Of a stretch of 64,000 nt of DNA, positions 45,199 to 54,019 are shown piece by piece. How positions within the stretch are numbered: the first letter of the stretch is position 1; every line of letters starts with the position of its first letter. Source of the stretch: Vibrio profundi (GTDB lineage Bacteria; Pseudomonadota; Gammaproteobacteria; Enterobacterales; Vibrionaceae). The stretch covers positions 62,001 to 126,000 of the forward strand of contig NZ_RZIS01000003.1 of NCBI RefSeq assembly GCF_005281835.1, in the 5' to 3' direction. The notes beneath the pieces were generated by a model. It made no database searches. It was given only the letters and a program-made list of their open reading frames with translations, and was not told where the DNA came from. Position numbers and translations under genes: made by a program.

Positions 45199-46971
45199 AT
45201 GGCAAGAATGAAAGCAATTGAAGCAGCTGTTGAAGTGCTTAAGCGTGAAGGAGTGGACATCGCATTTGGTGTACCTGGCGCAGCAATCAACCCTATGTAT
45301 GCAGCAATGAAGAAACTAGGCGGTATTGATCATGTACTAGCTCGTCACGTTGAAGGTGCGTCTCACATGGCAGAGGGTTATACCCGTACTAATCAAGACA
45401 ATATCGGTGTTTGTATCGGTACTTCTGGCCCTGCGGGCACAGACATGATTACTGGTCTTTATTCTGCTTCAGCGGATTCGATCCCAATCCTTTGTATTAC
45501 AGGCCAAGCGCCGCGTGCTCGTCTTCATAAAGAAGACTTCCAAGCGGTAGACATTGAAAAAATCGCTGAACCAGTGACTAAGTGGGCAACTACGGTTCTA
45601 GAACCTGCACAGGTGCCACGTGCTTTCCAAAAAGCATTCCACCTAATGCGTTCAGGTCGTCCAGGTCCAATCCTGATTGATTTACCTATTGATGTTCAGC
45701 TTGCTGAAATCGAGTTCGACATCGATACGTACGAGCCGTTAGCACCGTACAAACCACAAGCAACACGTGAGCAAGTTGAAAAGGCCATGACAATGATGGC
45801 TGAATCTGCAAACCCTCTGATTGTGTCTGGTGGTGGTGTAATCAACGCAGGCGCTTCTGAGTTACTACAGCAATTTGCTGAAATCACTGGCGTACCAGTA
45901 ATTCCAACGCTAATGGGCTGGGGCACAATCCCAGATGACCACGAGCTAATGGCAGGTATGGTAGGTCTACAGACTTCTCACCGTTACGGTAACGAAACCA
46001 TGCTGAATTCAGACTTCGTATTCGGTGTTGGTAACCGCTGGGCAAACCGCCATACCGGTTCTGTAGATGTTTACACTGAAGGTCGTAAGTTCGTTCACGT
46101 TGATATCGAGCCAACTCAAATTGGCCGAGTGTTCTGTCCTGACCTAGGTATTGTCTCTGACGCGAAATCAGCACTTGAGCTAATGGTTGAAGTAGCAAAA
46201 GAGTGGCGTGATGCAGGCAAACTGCCAGACCGTAGTAAGTGGGTTGGCGAGTGTCAAGAACGCAAAGCAACCATGCTACGTAAGACTAACTTCGATGACG
46301 CACCAATGAAGCCGATGCGTGTATACGAAGAAATGAACAAAGCATTCGGTCGCGATACTTGTTACGTCAGTACGATTGGTCTATCGCAAATTGCGGCGGC
46401 TCAGTTCCTACACGTGTACAAGCCACGACATTGGATTAACTGTGGTCAAGCGGGCCCATTAGGTTGGACAACGCCTGCTGCTCTAGGTGTACGTGCTGCG
46501 GATCCAGATCGTGACATCGTTGCTATCTCTGGTGACTACGATTTCCAATTCATGATTGAAGAACTAGCCGTAGGTGCGCAATTTAACTTGCCTTACATCC
46601 ACGTACTAGTGAACAACTCTTACCTAGGTTTGATTCGTCAGGCTCAACGTCAATTTGATATTGATTACTGTGTTCAGCTTGCCTTTGATAACCAAAATGC
46701 GCCTGAGCTTGACGGCTACGGTGTGGACCACGTCGCAGTGGTAGAAGGCCTAGGTTGTAAAGCGATCCGTGTACGTGAACCAGACCAAATCGCTGCTGCT
46801 TTCGAGCAAGCGAAAGAGCTGATGAACAAACACAAAGTTCCTGTAGTAGTAGAACTGATTCTTGAACGAGTTACGAACATTGCTATGGGTGTAGAAATCA
46901 ATGCCATCAACGAATTTGAACCGCTTGCCGAAAGTCGCGCCGATGCCCCGACAGCGCTTGCGCACAAGTAG
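45199..46971 (+). CDS. gcl: Glyoxylate carboligase (tartronate-semialdehyde synthase)
   Basis: A 590-residue TPP enzyme of the acetohydroxyacid-synthase family that joins two glyoxylates to tartronate semialdehyde and CO2. TPP/FAD motifs: [40 protein letters not shown], and [15 protein letters not shown] for the diphosphate site. Residue 51 is Val, where other family members have the catalytic Glu; this is the known hallmark of Gcl and confirms the call. First gene of gcl-hyi-glxR-kinase; a gap with hairpins separates it from hyi. Confidence 0.95.
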   Translation: MARMKAIEAAVEVLKREGVDIAFGVPGAAINPMYAAMKKLGGIDHVLARHVEGASHMAEGYTRTNQDNIGVCIGTSGPAGTDMITGLYSASADSIPILCITGQAPRARLHKEDFQAVDIEKIAEPVTKWATTVLEPAQVPRAFQKAFHLMRSGRPGPILIDLPIDVQLAEIEFDIDTYEPLAPYKPQATREQVEKAMTMMAESANPLIVSGGGVINAGASELLQQFAEITGVPVIPTLMGWGTIPDDHELMAGMVGLQTSHRYGNETMLNSDFVFGVGNRWANRHTGSVDVYTEGRKFVHVDIEPTQIGRVFCPDLGIVSDAKSALELMVEVAKEWRDAGKLPDRSKWVGECQERKATMLRKTNFDDAPMKPMRVYEEMNKAFGRDTCYVSTIGLSQIAAAQFLHVYKPRHWINCGQAGPLGWTTPAALGVRAADPDRDIVAISGDYDFQFMIEELAVGAQFNLPYIHVLVNNSYLGLIRQAQRQFDIDYCVQLAFDNQNAPELDGYGVDHVAVVEGLGCKAIRVREPDQIAAAFEQAKELMNKHKVPVVVELILERVTNIAMGVEINAINEFEPLAESRADAPTALAHK

Positions 46972-47180
46972 CTTTGTTTCAGTAGAGTCAAAAGCTGACT
47001 CTACTGGCTCACTCCAAACGGAGTCGGCCTCAAAACAAAATACTGGTTACGGTAAATCAAACAATAACGACGATACTGGCTCACGAGATATGAGCCACTA
47101 TTGGAAAAAATTTGGGCTCACCATCGCGAGAATCAATATCGCGAAGCGCAGTGGGCTGTTTAGAAAGTAAGGACAGAGTA
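46972..47180 (+). other. gcl-hyi spacer with four hairpins
   Basis: A series of inverted repeats in 209 bases: AGTAGAGTCA/TGACTCTACT (46981-47005, 10-bp stem), ACTCC/GGAGT (47011-47024), TGGCTCA/TGAGCCA (47077-47097) and TCGCGA/TCGCGA (47124-47144). None has a T run, so they more likely slow mRNA decay or cause partial read-through than stop transcription. They may set gcl expression above hyi and glxR. Confidence 0.6.
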
Positions 47181-47957
47181 ATGGCAAAATTTGCAGCAAA
47201 CTTGTCAATGTTATTCACCGAAATCGATTTTATGGATCGTTTCGAAGCGGCAGCCGAAGCAGGCTTCCAAGGCGTTGAATACCTTTTCCCTTATGCATTT
47301 GATGCACAAGAGATCAAACAAAAGCTCGTCGCTAACAACCTAGAGCAAGTGCTTTTCAACTTGCCAGCTGGTGACTGGGATGCAGGCGACCGTGGTATCG
47401 CGGTAGACCCATCTCGAGTTGAAGAATTCCAAGCGGGTGTGCCAAAAGCGATTGAATACGCTAAAGCGCTCGGTTGTAAGCAAGTGAACTGCCTAGCGGG
47501 TATTGTTCCTGAAGGTGTGACACAGCAAGACGCACAAGCCGCTTTCGTGATTAACCTGCACTATGCTGCGAATGCACTGGCAGCAGAAGGCATTCACTTA
47601 GTGATCGAAGCCATCAACACTCGTGATATTCCAGGTTTCTTCTTGAATACCACAGAGCAAGCAAAAGCAATCATTAAAGAAGTGGGCAGCGATAATCTGT
47701 CTATTCAATACGATATCTACCACATGCAAATTATGGAAGGCGATCTCGCACCAACGATGCAAAACAACATTAAGCAAATTGCGCATGTTCAACTTGCGGA
47801 CAACCCAGGTCGTCACGAGCCGGGAACGGGCGAAATCAACTATCCATTCGTACTTAAACACTTAGACGACATTGGTTATCAAGGTTGGGTAGGTTGTGAG
47901 TACAAACCTGAAACGACAACCTTAGAAGGCCTAGGTTGGCTAAACCAGTACCGCTAA
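47181..47957 (+). CDS. hyi: Hydroxypyruvate isomerase
   Basis: A 258-residue TIM-barrel isomerase, starting at ATG 47181 after an AAGGACAG SD (the frame extends upstream without an SD). Motifs: MAKFAANLSMLFTEIDFMDR, FQGVEYLFPYAFDA, LVIEAINTRDIPGFFLNTT, YDIYHMQIMEGDLA, and ADNPGRHEPGTGEINYP, which match Hyi and not general xylose-isomerase-like proteins. It interconverts hydroxypyruvate and tartronate semialdehyde. Follows gcl and precedes glxR by 38 bases. Confidence 0.93.
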   Translation: MAKFAANLSMLFTEIDFMDRFEAAAEAGFQGVEYLFPYAFDAQEIKQKLVANNLEQVLFNLPAGDWDAGDRGIAVDPSRVEEFQAGVPKAIEYAKALGCKQVNCLAGIVPEGVTQQDAQAAFVINLHYAANALAAEGIHLVIEAINTRDIPGFFLNTTEQAKAIIKEVGSDNLSIQYDIYHMQIMEGDLAPTMQNNIKQIAHVQLADNPGRHEPGTGEINYPFVLKHLDDIGYQGWVGCEYKPETTTLEGLGWLNQYR

Positions 47958-47995
47958 TCGCGACTGGCACTCAATAAAAAGTTAAGGAGAACAAC

Positions 47996-48892
47996 ATGTC
48001 TAAAATTGCATTTATCGGTACTGGCATCATGGGCAAGCCTATGGCTGAGAATCTTCAGAAAGCGGGCCACGATTTGATCTTTACCGATCACTTCAACGCA
48101 GCGCCAGCAGATCTAGTCGCGGCAGGCGCAACCGTTTGTCACTCTCCAGCAGAAGCGACAGAGCTTGCTGAAGTGATCATCCTAATGGTACCAAACACAC
48201 CACAAGTTGAAGATGTGCTATTTGGCGAAAACGGCGTAGAACAAGGCCTAACGGCTGGTGGCGCTGCAGGCAAGCTAGTGATCGATATGAGCTCAATCTC
48301 ACCTATCGCGACGAAAGCTATTGCTGCTCGTATTAACGAAGGTGGTGCTTCTTACCTAGATGCTCCGGTATCTGGTGGTGAAGTGGGTGCTATCAACGCA
48401 ACACTGACAATCATGGTTGGTGGTGAGCAAGAAGCGTTTGATAAAGCGCGTCCACTGTTTGAAATCATGGGTAAAAACATCACGCTAGTTGGCGAAAATG
48501 GTGCTGGCCAAACATGTAAAGTGGCGAACCAAATCATCGTTGCACTAAACATTGAAGCAGTGTCAGAAGCGTTAGTATTTGCTTCGAAAGCAGGTGCGGA
48601 TCCAGCTCGCGTTCGTCAAGCACTACTAGGTGGCTTTGCTAACTCTAAGATTCTTGAAGTACATGGTGAGCGTATGGTTGAAGGTACTTTCGACCCAGGT
48701 TTCCGTATCTCTCTACACCAGAAAGATCTAAATCTAGCGCTAACGGGTGCAGAAGAGCTTGGTGTTTCACTTCCAAACACTGCAACTGCTCAGGAGCTAT
48801 TTGGCGAATGTGCAGAAATGGGCGGAGAAGGTTGGGATCACTCAGCACTTATCCAAGCCATTGAAAAACGTTCAGACCACTCAATCCGTTAA
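47996..48892 (+). CDS. glxR: Tartronate semialdehyde reductase
   Basis: A 298-residue beta-hydroxyacid dehydrogenase. N-terminal NAD-binding motif FIGTGIMGKPMAENLQKAGH; substrate motif DAPVSGGEVGA; catalytic Lys in GQTCKVANQIIVALN near residue 171. It reduces tartronate semialdehyde from Gcl to D-glycerate. The neighbouring gcl, hyi and glycerate kinase genes make the substrate clear. Also named garR in the galactarate pathway; glxR is used for the glyoxylate context. Confidence 0.92.
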   Translation: MSKIAFIGTGIMGKPMAENLQKAGHDLIFTDHFNAAPADLVAAGATVCHSPAEATELAEVIILMVPNTPQVEDVLFGENGVEQGLTAGGAAGKLVIDMSSISPIATKAIAARINEGGASYLDAPVSGGEVGAINATLTIMVGGEQEAFDKARPLFEIMGKNITLVGENGAGQTCKVANQIIVALNIEAVSEALVFASKAGADPARVRQALLGGFANSKILEVHGERMVEGTFDPGFRISLHQKDLNLALTGAEELGVSLPNTATAQELFGECAEMGGEGWDHSALIQAIEKRSDHSIR

Positions 48893-49199
48893 TGTTGATT
48901 GGTGAGCAAGATTTGATGCTGACTAAGGATGTGAGCATCAAATAACAGTAAGACCCTATGGTTTCGTTTGGGGATAGGCAAAACCATAGGCTAGTAAACG
49001 GAGCTATACCTCTGAGTTCCGTTTGCTGAAAGTTTCATATAGTTCGTTAATAAATCGCGTAGTTTCGTCTCCTTTTATACGCGTTCCCGATACAAGGCTA
49101 GGAGTTGAAGTTGACCCTTTCCAACTTATCTTAGCAGGCACTTCTAGGCCTTGTATTGGGATTCTTTTTTTAATCTTTCTGTCAACTAAGGAGTAGCTG
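48893..49199 (+). other. glxR-kinase spacer with two hairpins
   Basis: 307 bases. It holds TTTGATGCT/AGCATCAAA (48912-48941, 9-bp stem) and CCTATGGTTT/AAACCATAGG (48955-48990, 10-bp stem). Neither has a T run. The rest has a weak leftward frame at 49004-49207 that I do not consider a gene. The hairpins may tune expression of the kinase relative to glxR. Confidence 0.5.
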
Positions 49200-50510
49200 A
49201 TGGACATTGATGCTAAACAGTTTTTGCAAACCCTTTTCTATAGTGCAGTCAATGAAGCACTGCCTAAAAATCATATCGAACCATATCTACCAGAAGATAT
49301 TTTCTATCGCTCGGCCAATCAAGGTGGGCGTACGGTCGTTATCGGTGCCGGAAAAGCAGCAGCATCAATGGCAGCAGAACTCGAAGCCGTATGGCAGAAG
49401 AATGCTCGTAAAGACCTAGCTGTAAGAGATCTTGAAGGCTTAGTGGTGACTCGCTACGAGCACACTGCCCCATGTGAATTCATTGAAGTAATTGAAGCCG
49501 CGCACCCAGTACCAGATGCAATGGGCTTAGAAGTTGGCCAACGCATTCTTGATTTGGCGAGTAGCCTTAACGAAGACGACACTGTGATTTGTTTGTTATC
49601 TGGCGGTGGTTCAGCGCTATTAAGCTTACCGGGTGGTGAAATCACACTAGCCGAGAAACAAGCTATCAATAAAGCATTATTGAAGTCGGGCGCTGCTATC
49701 GATGAAATGAACTGTGTTCGCAAACACCTGTCAGCAATTAAAGGTGGTCGATTAGCAAAAGCGGCTTACCCAGCACAGATTTTGTCTTTAGCGATTTCAG
49801 ATGTACCGGGCGATGATATTAGCGTTATCGCATCTGGCCCTACTGTTCCAGACAGCACTACTCGTTTTGATGCTCTAGCCATTTTAGAGCGTTACGAGAT
49901 TGCGATTCCACCATCTGCATTTAAGTGGTTGAACAGCCCTGAATCTGAGACGGTGAAACCTGAAGACGAATGCTGGGCGAACAGTACACACCATATTATT
50001 GCGACTCCGCAATCGGCGTTAGAGTCAGCAGCTGCAGAGTCGGAAGGCCTTGGTATTCCAGCTTATATTCTCAGTGATTGTATTGAAGGCGAAGCCAGAG
50101 ATGTGGCTAAAGTGCATGCTGCACTTGCCAAGCAAATTGCCGACAAGAACCAACCTTTTGAAACACCATGTGTGTTGTTATCGGGTGGAGAAACTACAGT
50201 AACCGTAAAAGGGAATGGCCGTGGTGGTCGTAACTGTGAATTCTTATTGAGCTTATACAATGAGCTTAAAGGCCATGAGAAAATTTTTGCACTGGCAGCG
50301 GATACCGATGGTATTGACGGTGTGGAAGACAATGCGGGAGCTTGGATCACGCCAGAAACATGGTTAGAAGGCAATAAACAAGCTTTGAAGGCAGAAGACT
50401 TCCTAGATGACAACAACAGTTATGATTTCTTTAAGAAAACCGGCGTATTACTCACAACAGGGCCAACTCTGACCAATGTGAATGATTTACGCGCGATACT
50501 CATTCTCTAG
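49200..50510 (+). CDS. Glycerate 2-kinase (MOFRL family)
   Basis: A 436-residue kinase of the MOFRL/DUF4147 type, not related to the GarK type. Motifs: TVVIGAGKAAASMAAELE, LLSGGGSALLSLPGG, EMNCVRKHLSAIKGGRLA, LAISDVPGDD, and the C-terminal LLSGGETTVTVKGNGRGGRN. Enzymes of this type make 2-phosphoglycerate from D-glycerate, ending the glyoxylate branch and feeding enolase. The gene is followed by a strong terminator at 50533. Confidence 0.93.
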   Translation: MDIDAKQFLQTLFYSAVNEALPKNHIEPYLPEDIFYRSANQGGRTVVIGAGKAAASMAAELEAVWQKNARKDLAVRDLEGLVVTRYEHTAPCEFIEVIEAAHPVPDAMGLEVGQRILDLASSLNEDDTVICLLSGGGSALLSLPGGEITLAEKQAINKALLKSGAAIDEMNCVRKHLSAIKGGRLAKAAYPAQILSLAISDVPGDDISVIASGPTVPDSTTRFDALAILERYEIAIPPSAFKWLNSPESETVKPEDECWANSTHHIIATPQSALESAAAESEGLGIPAYILSDCIEGEARDVAKVHAALAKQIADKNQPFETPCVLLSGGETTVTVKGNGRGGRNCEFLLSLYNELKGHEKIFALAADTDGIDGVEDNAGAWITPETWLEGNKQALKAEDFLDDNNSYDFFKKTGVLLTTGPTLTNVNDLRAILIL

Positions 50511-50532
50511 TTTTCGTAGAGAGCTTTTTGCG

Positions 50533-50572
50533 GTGGCCGCCTGTGTCTTCTCGTGCAGGTGGCCACTTTTTT
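50533..50572 (+). terminator. Terminator of the glyoxylate operon
   Basis: Stem GTGGCCGCCTG / CAGGTGGCCAC with one G-T pair, followed by TTTTTT. Confidence 0.9.
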
Positions 50573-50684
50573 AAGTCATATTTGCAACAGACAAAACAGT
50601 TAAGTGATTTATAAAACATATCTGCTGGACTAATGAAGCACGTTGATTACTATGGCTTATGTAATAGGTTGTAAAGGACGTAGT

Positions 50685-51293
50685 ATGTCTAGGATCAGAC
50701 AAAAGAATCAGGATTTAATCATTGAAGTAGCCTGTGAACAATTTGCTACTCATGGTTATGCCGCAACAAAGATGGTGGATATCGCCAAAGCTGCGGATAT
50801 TCCCAAACCTAATGTATTTTATTACTTCAGTTCAAAGGACAAGCTCTATAACGCGGTGCTCGAAACGGTCACCGAACCGTTGCTAGAAGCTTCTCGCCCG
50901 ATTGAAGAGCTCGATGACCCCGTCGAAGCGCTATCTCAATATATTCAAACTAAACTGATTATTTCCCGTGACCACCCGCATGCATCGAAAGTGTTTGCTA
51001 ATGAAGTGATGTCTGGTGCCAAAGTATTACCTAAAGAAATTGGTGATGAGCTGTATAAACAGTCCCAGATGATCATTGATAAATTCTCAACGTGGTCGGC
51101 TCAAGGGTTAATGGACGAAGTGCCCGCTCACCATTTGATGTTTACTATCTGGGCAGCCACTCAAACTTATGCTGACTTTGGTTGGCAAATTTGTAGTGTG
51201 ATGAAGAAAGAACAGCTCGACGATCAAGATTACGCCGATGCCGCTAAGTTTATTACTCAACTTGTGATTAAAGGTTGTGGTGTTAAAAGCTAG
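50685..51293 (+). CDS. TetR-family regulator (RutR-like)
   Basis: A 202-residue TetR-type regulator from ATG 50685 (AAAGGA SD). The HTH is ACEQFATHGYAATKMVDIAKAADIPKPNVFYYFSSKDKLY, and the C-terminal domain contains HPHASKVFANEVMSGA and WAATQTYADFGWQI, the stretch typical of RutR/YcdC. In E. coli RutR senses uracil and controls pyrimidine and purine breakdown. The gene has its own short promoter region and stands between the glyoxylate operon and the toxin-like genes. The RutR consensus was not seen in this window, so its DNA site may differ. Confidence 0.87.
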   Translation: MSRIRQKNQDLIIEVACEQFATHGYAATKMVDIAKAADIPKPNVFYYFSSKDKLYNAVLETVTEPLLEASRPIEELDDPVEALSQYIQTKLIISRDHPHASKVFANEVMSGAKVLPKEIGDELYKQSQMIIDKFSTWSAQGLMDEVPAHHLMFTIWAATQTYADFGWQICSVMKKEQLDDQDYADAAKFITQLVIKGCGVKS

Positions 51294-51372
51294 ATACGAT
51301 TGAGCCGCGCAACCGTCGAGCCAATGTAATTATTTAGCTTGTATGGAAAATCGTACTTCGATAAGATCTTTA

Positions 51373-51409
51373 AAAGGCCAGAGTGAGAGTTGATCTCATT
51401 CTGGCCTTT
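51373..51409. terminator. Bidirectional terminator
   Basis: Stem AAAGGCCAGAGTGAGA / TCTCATTCTGGCCTTT with one G-T pair, between the tetR-type gene and the toxin-like unit. Confidence 0.88.
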
Positions 51410-51478
51410 GTCTCTTAGGTCTGAGCCTAAGCTATTTCACAGATCTGTGGATTGCTTAAGACTTTAGATAGCTAAAAG

Positions 51479-53875
51479 CTAAAGTGAACAACTACGGCCA
51501 TTTGGAATACCGCTGCCTAAGAATTCCACTCTAACTTGTTCGACGTCTTGCAAGTATTCGTTATTGGATGAGTTGGTTTCATCGAAGTTGTTGAGTGTCA
51601 GGTTCCAAGCACTGAAAGGCGTCGGCTGGAAATACGCGTACTCAAACTTGTTGGCCAAGGCGCCATCGGTAATGATACTGACATCATTGGTTGTTGGATC
51701 ATCCAAGCGGTAGTAAAACGCGCGAGACAGTGGGTTAGAGCTGAACTGGAATGTTTCGTCTGCGTATCTGTCTTGGTAGTTTCCGGCGCTTGATATTCGC
51801 ATGTTGAGCTGCTTACCGTAAGGAAGATTCTCTCCTTCTAAGTACACTCGGATGGTGGATAATCTAACGCGGTCAAAAGAACAAAATTGAGCCTGCTCTA
51901 AAGGAATCGAAAAGTTGAGCTGACCGGTTTCTAGTAGGCTTGTCAGCTGTTCCTCACCAGATATCACGTAATTATCTATCGTGAAGTCTTGAGGGGCAGG
52001 GTGGAAAGAAGACAGAGCATTGACGTATTCATTCTCGATAGACGCGAGATCGAATTTGTAATCGAGGTACGTTTTGTCGAGCGATGGTATTAGCTCACTT
52101 GGCTTGAGGGCCCAATATTCATACGCTTGAACGTAGTTGGAAAGCGCGACATACATAGGGCGTTTGAAGTGCATTAAAATTCGAGACAGTTCGCGTTCGA
52201 TTGATGCAAAGCCTTCCGAATCGGATTGATATCCATCTATTGCGGTGGTCAGGCGCGCTTGCTGGTTTTTGGTCACGTTATTAGTGAGAAGCATATCGAC
52301 TAACTTCGCTTGCTCTTGAGCAAAATTGAGTTGAGTGGTGTTAATGCTTTTGCCGAGTAAGATTTGTTTTTCGAGCTCTAATAAATAGTTACGCGCGCCT
52401 TTGATCCCCAAGCTGTCGGCGTACCTAAGATTGCTACGTACTTCAGTCAGCATGAGATCCCACGCTAAATTACTTTCGTTGATGGTAGGAATGTTAAAGT
52501 TAAATCCATCCATCGCTTCTGAGATTTTTTGTTGTTTGATGGTTGATTTCACATCGGCAGTTAATTGAGCGATCCCAGCAATGGTTTTTGTCACGCTATC
52601 AATGACGCCGGTAACCGACTTAATATTGGTCACTAAGTTTTTGGCTTTTTCGAGTGCTTCAGGCGTCTTGGCTAGTTGGTCGGTTAAGTCATTTACCCCA
52701 GATAGGTTACCTGTGAACACGCCGCTGACAGCGCTACCGATCTCTGCGATGGCTTTGAAAATCGCGAGCGCTGCATTTAGTTGTTGCTGGGTTTTCCAGT
52801 TTTCGACACCAACCAAATAGGTGGTTCTCGCGCTGAGTGTTACCAATTCTTGAGCTTTATACTGACTGTCAATTTCAGTCAGGCTATCACCTATTTTGTC
52901 GATGTTCCCTTCGGTTTGTTTAATGATAGATTGCTGTGCGTTTAGAACGTCTACCACGTTGGCAAGTGCTAACTTCGCTGACTCAACTTTGTCCGTAATA
53001 GCGGTGTTTCTGTCGGTGACGATATCCCATTGGCTTTGGTAAGCGACCATTGCATCAAGGTAAGCGGCATACTTGTCTTGATACAGTGACTTATCGAGGT
53101 AAGGGACATAATTATTTTCTGTGGTATTGAATTTAATGAACTGCTTAAACGCGACCGTTTGCAGGTAGAGATCTGACAGCAGTGTATCCTCTTCAACCAC
53201 TGAACCTGCAAAGCGCATGTTCTTTTCAATCCAGTTGATCAGTTGAAGGCTGACTTCTGGCTGGGTATCAAACAGGCTTGCTGCCATGTCAAAGCTTCGG
53301 TTCAATATGTCCGCAAAAGGTGTTCTTGCTAACTTCATTTGACCCGCGATATTGCCTTCAATATCTGATTTTCGATAACGCTCACCTGCTAATACGACGG
53401 AAGCGCCATTGGTATCTCCGCCAGTTAAGGACTCCCTTGATACAGACCCATCAGATTGAAAAGCCAATACATTAATCGGGCTTTCTATTTCATCAGCAAT
53501 TACGGTGACAGAAGCTGCAGAACCTTGTTGGCCAAGTACAAAAGTGGGAGTTCCAGAGCCGACAATTTTCCGAGCGAAGATAAGAATATTTTGGTTGTTG
53601 ACCACAAGATTAAAGTTTTCTGATACCTCTATCGTATCGGCAAAGACAACAATTTTGGTCGGTTTAGTGACGTAAAGGTTTTGCTCTGCAATCCAATCGT
53701 TAAGGTTGATGTGTAAGTCAGATGTAGCGCGAGAAACTAGGCCTACGTCGTTATACGCATCGGTTTGCCAACTTGGGTATTCAATATTGTGAGGCAAGTT
53801 GTTTAGCTCTAGCCAATCACTGGAATAAGCGTATGGAGATAATGAGAGTGAAATAATAACTGGAAGTAATCTCAT
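51479..53875 (-). CDS. Large secreted protein, candidate partner of XaxA-like toxin subunit
   Basis: A 798-residue exported protein from ATG 53875 (AAGGAAC SD, signal MRLLPVIISLSLSPYAYSS). Head (about 25-160): beta-rich, with strands such as TKIVVFADTIEVSENFNLVV and NILIFARKIVGSG that look like a small beta-helix or sandwich. Middle (about 175-600): almost all helix, with a hydrophobic stretch at about 367-394 (AALAIFKAIAEIGSAVSGVF) like the tongue of alpha-helical pore-forming toxins. Tail (about 600-798): beta-rich with two Cys (QFCSFD, GRSCSL). It follows the XaxA-like gene on the same strand. XaxB and YaxB are only about 350 residues and lack signal peptides, so if this is the B subunit it is a new type. 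Confidence 0.6.
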   Translation of the reverse strand: MRLLPVIISLSLSPYAYSSDWLELNNLPHNIEYPSWQTDAYNDVGLVSRATSDLHINLNDWIAEQNLYVTKPTKIVVFADTIEVSENFNLVVNNQNILIFARKIVGSGTPTFVLGQQGSAASVTVIADEIESPINVLAFQSDGSVSRESLTGGDTNGASVVLAGERYRKSDIEGNIAGQMKLARTPFADILNRSFDMAASLFDTQPEVSLQLINWIEKNMRFAGSVVEEDTLLSDLYLQTVAFKQFIKFNTTENNYVPYLDKSLYQDKYAAYLDAMVAYQSQWDIVTDRNTAITDKVESAKLALANVVDVLNAQQSIIKQTEGNIDKIGDSLTEIDSQYKAQELVTLSARTTYLVGVENWKTQQQLNAALAIFKAIAEIGSAVSGVFTGNLSGVNDLTDQLAKTPEALEKAKNLVTNIKSVTGVIDSVTKTIAGIAQLTADVKSTIKQQKISEAMDGFNFNIPTINESNLAWDLMLTEVRSNLRYADSLGIKGARNYLLELEKQILLGKSINTTQLNFAQEQAKLVDMLLTNNVTKNQQARLTTAIDGYQSDSEGFASIERELSRILMHFKRPMYVALSNYVQAYEYWALKPSELIPSLDKTYLDYKFDLASIENEYVNALSSFHPAPQDFTIDNYVISGEEQLTSLLETGQLNFSIPLEQAQFCSFDRVRLSTIRVYLEGENLPYGKQLNMRISSAGNYQDRYADETFQFSSNPLSRAFYYRLDDPTTNDVSIITDGALANKFEYAYFQPTPFSAWNLTLNNFDETNSSNNEYLQDVEQVRVEFLGSGIPNGRSCSL

Positions 53876-53895
53876 ATTAAGTTCCTTGTTATAGC

Positions 53896-53973
53896 CCCTT
53901 AATAACACTGTTAATTAAGGGAATACTAAATTTTGGGTAGCCGAAACCATCACCTTAGTTTTTAACTAAGGTG
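53896..53973 (-). promoter_or_regulatory. Two hairpins between the toxin-like genes
   Basis: CCCTTAAT/ATTAAGGG (53896-53921) and CACCTTAGTT-TTT-AACTAAGGTG (53951-53973, 10-bp perfect stem). They lie upstream of the large protein's start, which has its SD at about 53883. Without T runs they may control the ratio of the two subunits by mRNA processing. Confidence 0.5.
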
Positions 53974-54019
53974 AGGCTTTAAGGTCGTACTAATTAGATA
54001 TAATTGGAGTGAAGAAAAG

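Noticed and set aside
49004..49207. Leftward 67-residue frame in the glxR-kinase spacer
   Set aside because: No Shine-Dalgarno, no recognisable domain, opposite to the operon, and it overlaps the kinase start; probably chance.
50573..50684. A RutR operator upstream of the TetR-like gene
   Set aside because: I found no TTGACCA-TGGTCAA type palindrome in this stretch or in front of the purine genes.
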